A stretch of DNA of 64,000 nucleotides from NCBI GenBank assembly GCA_020024105.1, contig JAHHUH010000002.1, positions 29,570 to 93,569 of the forward strand. Direction: 5' to 3'. This stretch comes from Phascolarctobacterium sp. (GTDB taxonomy: Bacteria; Bacillota; Negativicutes; Acidaminococcales; Acidaminococcaceae). The translations under genes and the position numbers were made by a program. The notes under the pieces were generated by a model. That model was not told the origin of the DNA. It saw only the letters and a program-made list of their open reading frames with translations, and ran no database searches. Numbering within the stretch: position 1 is the stretch's first letter; every line of letters starts with the position of its first letter. This document shows positions 60,238 to 64,000 of the stretch, piece after piece.

Positions 60238-60843
60238 ATGAAATGTAAATGTGCCGATTGCCCCAGCCATGCCTGCTATACTCATGGCATTAACTGTACC
60301 GGTGCTCCTTTGGAAGAGGTAAAAGACAGTTATACTGAAGAAGAACTGAAAATTATGCATGCTGCCGCCTACGTAGAGGGTACATTTTATAGTAATATCT
60401 GCCGTCTGCAGGAAACAGCTGAATTTGCTAAGGCCATGGGCTACAAAAAGCTGGGAATGGCTTTCTGTATCGGTTTAAACAAGGAAGCCCATTATATTGC
60501 CAAATATTTCACAAATCAAGGCTTTGATTTTTACAGTGTCTGCTGTAAGAACTGTAGCTTTCCCAAAAGTGATTTAAATTTAAAACAAGTCCGCCCCGAA
60601 TTAGAACACGAGGCCATGTGTAATCCTAAGTTTCAGGCTAAATTTTTAGCTGAACAGGGTGTGGAGCTCTTTATTTCCTGTGGTCTCTGTGTCGGCCACG
60701 ATGCTATTTTTAATATGAACTGTTCCGGCCCCGTTACTGCACTTGTTGTCAAGGACCGCCTTTTAGCCCATAATCCCCTTGGCGCTATTTATTCCCGTTA
60801 CTGGAAACGTAAGCTGGGCATTATGGATAAGGATGAGGTTTAA
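60238..60843 (+). CDS. DUF1847 cysteine-rich protein
   Basis: A 201-residue soluble protein of the DUF1847 family of anaerobes. The N-terminus is Cys-rich (KCKCADCPSHAC, NCTGAP), and the core has a second set (SVCCKNCSFPKSD, ISCGLCVGHDAIF). Family members are proposed metal-binding proteins; no activity is known. The cysteines could hold zinc or an iron-sulfur cluster. It is alone, with its own promoter and terminator. Confidence 0.88.
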   Translation: MKCKCADCPSHACYTHGINCTGAPLEEVKDSYTEEELKIMHAAAYVEGTFYSNICRLQETAEFAKAMGYKKLGMAFCIGLNKEAHYIAKYFTNQGFDFYSVCCKNCSFPKSDLNLKQVRPELEHEAMCNPKFQAKFLAEQGVELFISCGLCVGHDAIFNMNCSGPVTALVVKDRLLAHNPLGAIYSRYWKRKLGIMDKDEV

Positions 60844-60855
60844 TCACCAAAAAGT

Positions 60856-60902
60856 AACAGCTCTCCTAGATGGATTTCATCCACCATGGAGAGCTGTTTT
60901 TT
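60856..60902 (+). terminator. Terminator of the DUF1847 gene
   Basis: AACAGCTCTCC and GGAGAGCTGTT pair (11 bp), with an inner ATGGATTTCATCCAC fold, then six T. Confidence 0.88.
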
Positions 60903-60932
60903 ATGCTAGGGACTTTTCCCGAATAATATCAA

Positions 60933-62306
60933 TTAGAGTAATTTTAAGAAGCTGTCCACATTCTTAACAACCAGTTCAGCATAGGCTGCCTGCTCAGCTG
61001 CCAGGAAAGCCTTTACCTTAGCGTGTAAATCGCCCTTTTCAGGGTTTAAAACTTTATCATAGGCAACAGCATAGGCCTTCGCAGCTTCAGTACCCACAGC
61101 CAGCTCTGCAGCTGCTGCTACAGGCAGGGACACAGCTTCGGCAATCTCTGCCATCAGCATAGCATTCTTATCTGCAATTAATTGCAGGGCAGTCAGCCAG
61201 AGAACATTGCCCAATTTAAAATGTACCTTGTTTTTTAAGTATTTAACAGCCTTCGCTGGCTCGGCAATAGTCAGATCTGCATTGCAGAAGCTTAAGCGAT
61301 AGCCAAATGTATCAGCAATTTCACAATGTACCTGCAAATTATCCTGCAGAGCCTCCTGGTCCAGCAGACCATCCAGGCAGATAGCAGATAATTTGATGCT
61401 GTTACGTTGTAATTCGTTGGCAATCAGATAATGCTCCTGAGGAGTCAATACCTTACCAGGCTTGGATAAGGACAATTCAAAGTCAATATCCCAGGGGGTA
61501 TTCTTCAAATAGGAATTATAAATAAATTGGACATGCATGATAGCTTCACCATATTCCATAACAATGCGGTGCAGTACTTCTGGAGTATAGGTAATGGTAT
61601 CATTGCCCACCTTGAATTCTGCTTTCAAATAGGAAGCGTCCATGGCAGCACGGAAAACCTCGTTCAATTCTTCATAACGTTTTTCGACATCTGCGTCACT
61701 CAGCTCTTCTAAAGCTAAATTAATCTTGTCACTGCAGTCAAAGCCAACCATGCTATAACCATATAGGAGTGCCTTCACAATATCTTCCTCGGTTTTTAAA
61801 CCGGTAGCATTAGCACCGTAGCCTTCCTTATAGCCTTTTTCCAGTACGCCCCAGGTAGCAGTATCCACTGCTTCCAGAAAGTTACGTTTCAGAACAGCAC
61901 TATTTTCTGCAGTATAATCTACCAGAACCGGCTTTAATTGACGTTTTGCAAATAAATCAGTTACAAAGGCATCAGCTGCACCAGTCCAGTCGCTAAAGCC
62001 TATACTGGTTCCCTTGGTCCCACAAGCACTAGGAGCAGCCCACTTGACAAAACGTCTGACAACTGCTGCATTATTGGGGTTCAGCTCCATAACGCTCACC
62101 TTGATGCCTGCTTCCTCCATGGTCTGCTTAGCATTGAATTTCTCATCCAGGGGAGATTCTTCCTGAAAGGCCAGTACTAATCTTTTGCCAACTTCTGTAT
62201 CTGCCAAGGCTAACCAACCACCAGCAGCCTCACATAGGGATTTATTTATAATGGAACCTGCTACTTTTTCCATTGCTATAACTGCTACTATTTGTTTTAA
62301 AGCCAT
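60933..62306 (-). CDS. UxaE-like (tagaturonate epimerase family) protein
   Basis: A 457-residue protein. The central part resembles the tagaturonate epimerase UxaE family: DTATWGVLEKGYKEGYGAN, TEEDIVKALLYGYSMVGFDCSDKI and the following helix correspond in order and wording to UxaE segments, recalled without a search. The usual N-terminal GxGDR motif is replaced by GFSDWTG, so it is divergent and the substrate is uncertain. The C-terminus is Ala-rich and helical. No uronate genes are near it. It lies just left of the DnaA-box cluster. Confidence 0.5.
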   Translation of the reverse strand: MALKQIVAVIAMEKVAGSIINKSLCEAAGGWLALADTEVGKRLVLAFQEESPLDEKFNAKQTMEEAGIKVSVMELNPNNAAVVRRFVKWAAPSACGTKGTSIGFSDWTGAADAFVTDLFAKRQLKPVLVDYTAENSAVLKRNFLEAVDTATWGVLEKGYKEGYGANATGLKTEEDIVKALLYGYSMVGFDCSDKINLALEELSDADVEKRYEELNEVFRAAMDASYLKAEFKVGNDTITYTPEVLHRIVMEYGEAIMHVQFIYNSYLKNTPWDIDFELSLSKPGKVLTPQEHYLIANELQRNSIKLSAICLDGLLDQEALQDNLQVHCEIADTFGYRLSFCNADLTIAEPAKAVKYLKNKVHFKLGNVLWLTALQLIADKNAMLMAEIAEAVSLPVAAAAELAVGTEAAKAYAVAYDKVLNPEKGDLHAKVKAFLAAEQAAYAELVVKNVDSFLKLL

Positions 62307-62427
62307 TTTTATTCCTCCATTACTTAACTAATAACATATCTTATATTATCTCTAAAAATAGCTTATTGTGCAAGTATAAACTTTAGTTTTATACAAAACT
62401 TTTGTTTGTTTTTATGCAAAGCGATTT

Positions 62428-62690
62428 TTGTCCACAGCGAAGATAACACTAAATATGCTATTTTAAAATTACTAAATTTCCCTAATTATCAACATTATGC
62501 ACAGGTTTATCCACAGAAAAAGTGGATAACTAAAGCATATATAGACTTTTTCCCCCAAAAACAACTAGATATACCCACATATAGGGTAGTTTTCTACAAG
62601 TTATCAACATGTTATGCACAACCTGTTGATAACTCCCTTGAAAGTGGATAAAGATTTCCACATACTATATCTAGTATTATTATTTATCGA
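62428..62690. other. DnaA-box cluster, candidate replication origin
   Basis: At least nine nine-base boxes lie in 224 bases: TTGTCCACA 62428, TTATCAACA 62486, TTATGCACA 62495, TTATCCACA 62507, TTATCCACT on the minus strand 62521-62529, TTATCAACA 62601, TTATGCACA 62612, TTATCAACA on the minus strand 62624-62632 and TTATCCACT on the minus strand 62643-62651. A trinucleotide series read 3'-GAT-ATA-GAT-CAT-AAT-AAT-AAA on the minus strand (about 62661-62683) follows the last box and resembles a DnaA-trio. AT-rich flanks lie on both sides. No dnaA or dnaN is present in the window. Confidence 0.78.
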
Positions 62691-62719
62691 ACCCTGTTCT
62701 AAATATTTGAAGCTGTAAC

Positions 62720-62759
62720 GAAAAATAAGGCATATTTCCGTTAGAAAATATGCCTTATT
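62720..62759 (-). terminator. Terminator of rarD
   Basis: AATAAGGCATATTTTC and GAAATATGCCTTATT pair with a five-base loop; T run on the minus strand, about 15 bases after the rarD stop. Confidence 0.85.
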
Positions 62760-62773
62760 ATGTAAAAAAATAT

Positions 62774-63658
62774 CTATTTAGCTCTAACCTGGGACCAGGT
62801 AAAAAAGAGCAGACCCAGCCAGATACAGGAAAACGCATACAGATGCGTCATATCAAAGGCCTCACCATAAACAAAAATGCCCAATAAAAGCGTAAGCGTA
62901 GGTGAAAGATACTGGATGAAGCCTAAAATATTTAAGGGAAGCAGCTGAGCACTACGGGTAAAGAAAAGCAGGGGTACGGCTGTAACCACACCTGCGCCAA
63001 GCAGCAGCAGCTTTGTCAGCAAATCACCATTCTGATAACTATTGCCACCTTGACTGCTCAAATAATATAAGTAAGCCATTGCTGCCGGTGTCATAAATAA
63101 GGTTTCCAAAAGAATGCTGGTCAAAGCCTGGACCCTGATAAGCTTCTTCAACAGTCCATATAGAGCAAAGGTAACAGCTAGCGTAACGGATACCCAGGGA
63201 AGGCTACCATTCTGTATAATCATAATTACGATCCCTACTAGGGCACAAGCCACTGCAATAAGCTGGAGCCTCTCTAAACGCTCCTTAAGGAAAACCATCC
63301 CAAAGAGGATACTGACCAGAGGATTAATATAATAGCCCATACTGGCTTCTACAATCCTACCACTGGTTACAGACCAAATGTAGGTACCCCAGTTACAACT
63401 GATTGTCACGGCTGCCAAAAACATTGTCAGCCCACTGTGCCAGCTGCTAAAAATATTCCTGGTCTCCTGGAAAAAATTGTCCTTCTGCTTCAATACAAAA
63501 AGTAAAAAAATGACAAAAACAGCGGACCAGATAAATCTATTAGCTAAAATCTCCAAAGCCGGTACATGGTCCAACAGCTTCCAATAGATAGGCAAAGAAC
63601 CCCAAAGCAAATAAGCACTCAAGCCATACATCAGACCTGTTTTGTTTCTTTCTTTCAT
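62774..63658 (-). CDS. rarD: RarD-type EamA-family permease
   Basis: A 294-residue drug/metabolite-transporter protein with ten helices (two EamA halves). YGLSAYLLWGSLPIYWKLL opens it (cut here as LLWGSLPIYWK), typical of RarD, and NWGTYIW and SMGYYINPLVSIL are conserved. Its substrate is not known. ATG at 63658 is chosen for GAGGGG seven bases upstream. It is to the right of the origin candidate and on the minus strand. Confidence 0.9.
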   Translation of the reverse strand: MKERNKTGLMYGLSAYLLWGSLPIYWKLLDHVPALEILANRFIWSAVFVIFLLFVLKQKDNFFQETRNIFSSWHSGLTMFLAAVTISCNWGTYIWSVTSGRIVEASMGYYINPLVSILFGMVFLKERLERLQLIAVACALVGIVIMIIQNGSLPWVSVTLAVTFALYGLLKKLIRVQALTSILLETLFMTPAAMAYLYYLSSQGGNSYQNGDLLTKLLLLGAGVVTAVPLLFFTRSAQLLPLNILGFIQYLSPTLTLLLGIFVYGEAFDMTHLYAFSCIWLGLLFFTWSQVRAK

Positions 63659-64000
63659 AAGATAACCCCTCATTTTTTAAGTATTTTACTATTGTAACAT
63701 AAAATAAAAGAAAAGACGAAAAATTTTCATAAAAAGTAAATCCGCTTAACTAGATTAGAGCTATTTGTTATATTTATAACAGGATTTTTTCAAAGTAGCC
63801 TCCTATAGCGCATGTCCCACCAGTACCAGCTCCCTGTACCACCTGTCTTACCAAAGGCCACCTACCCCATTAGGGTCATGCTACTTTCCTAGGCCGGACT
63901 GCCCCCTCCACCAGAACTACCTGGAGCACTGTCCGGATAAAAAACAAAACCTATGGTCTAAACCATAGGTTTCATTCTAACCGGCGATTATCTATCCTCC
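63659..64000. other. Non-coding stretch with nested hairpins
   Basis: No gene is supported. 63659-63790 is AT-rich upstream sequence of rarD. 63792-63936 is GC-richer and highly structured: AAAGTAGC (63792-63799) pairs with GCTACTTT (63880-63887), then CCGGAC (63894-63899) pairs with GTCCGG (63931-63936), holding a nested CTCCA/TGGAG hairpin. It may be a small RNA or a repeat, strand unknown. No RNA family is recognised. Confidence 0.4.
63938..63971 (-). terminator. Terminator of a gene beyond the right edge
   Basis: AACCTATGGT and ACCATAGGTT with a four-base loop; TTGTTTTTTA follows on the minus strand. It belongs to a gene that begins outside the window. Confidence 0.8.

Noticed and set aside
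62406..62651. 81-codon open frame across the DnaA-box cluster
   Set aside because: Its codons follow the repeated boxes, it has no ribosome site and matches no family. The cluster explains the sequence.
63836..63896. Short Pro-rich plus-strand frame in the right-edge structured region
   Set aside because: About 26 codons with no ribosome site. Inverted repeats explain the sequence better.

Overview
The window looks like the chromosome of an anaerobic, diderm Firmicute of the Negativicutes, most likely Acidaminococcaceae and close to Phascolarctobacterium. This is inferred from gene content, not from a marker-gene comparison. The evidence is B12-dependent methylmalonyl-CoA mutase (mutAB-meaB, the succinate/propionate route), a Selenomonas-type ornithine/lysine decarboxylase, a multi-subunit Mrp antiporter, HydE, and no sporulation genes. 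No phage, insertion sequence or CRISPR array was seen.

Layout. 1-2.8 kb: gdpP (cut by the left edge) and yybS. 3-6.6 kb: a queuosine neighbourhood with gluQ, a YhhQ-type transporter, a radical SAM enzyme that may be QueL, and a preQ1 riboswitch whose terminator and antiterminator can both be read. 6.7-13.7 kb: a cobalamin riboswitch with a long structured leader, an MsrA-like protein without its catalytic Cys, then mutA-mutB-meaB. 13.8-15.7 kb: tRNA-Thr, an XRE regulator and a LarA-family protein. 15.8-23.3 kb: an Mrp/Mbh-type cation/proton antiporter operon with three D-type subunits. 23.5-28.1 kb: murI, an SDR gene fused in operon to a two-component system, and a divergent secreted Asp/His-rich protein. 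28.2-31.1 kb: an ECF transporter. 31.3-33.8 kb: folD and fhs. 33.9-39.6 kb: trmB-ftsW-PBP, then bactofilin and M23 peptidase genes. 39.8-46.1 kb: yigZ, hydE-clc, and a TrmB-type regulator with lysA. 45.4-55 kb: a housekeeping block (tatD, metG, rsmI, trmN6-like, ricT, holB, tmk, an Orn/Lys/Arg decarboxylase-family gene and an ODC/LDC). 55-60.8 kb: serS, a TrxB-like flavoprotein, five tRNAs, rpsF-ssb-rpsR and a DUF1847 gene. 60.9-64 kb: a UxaE-like protein, a dense DnaA-box cluster, and rarD.

The DnaA-box cluster (62.43-62.69 kb) is a good candidate for the replication origin. Nearly all genes to its left are on the minus strand, as expected for a fork moving left. Many neighbours (rpsF-ssb-rpsR, gdpP-yybS, holB, tmk, ricT, rsmI, metG, tatD, serS) are origin-proximal in other Firmicutes.

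The strongest leads are the B12 riboswitch placed over a B12-dependent enzyme with a 600-nt structured leader, the preQ1-controlled queuine-salvage pair, the origin candidate, and the two-component/SDR/secreted His-Asp protein group.
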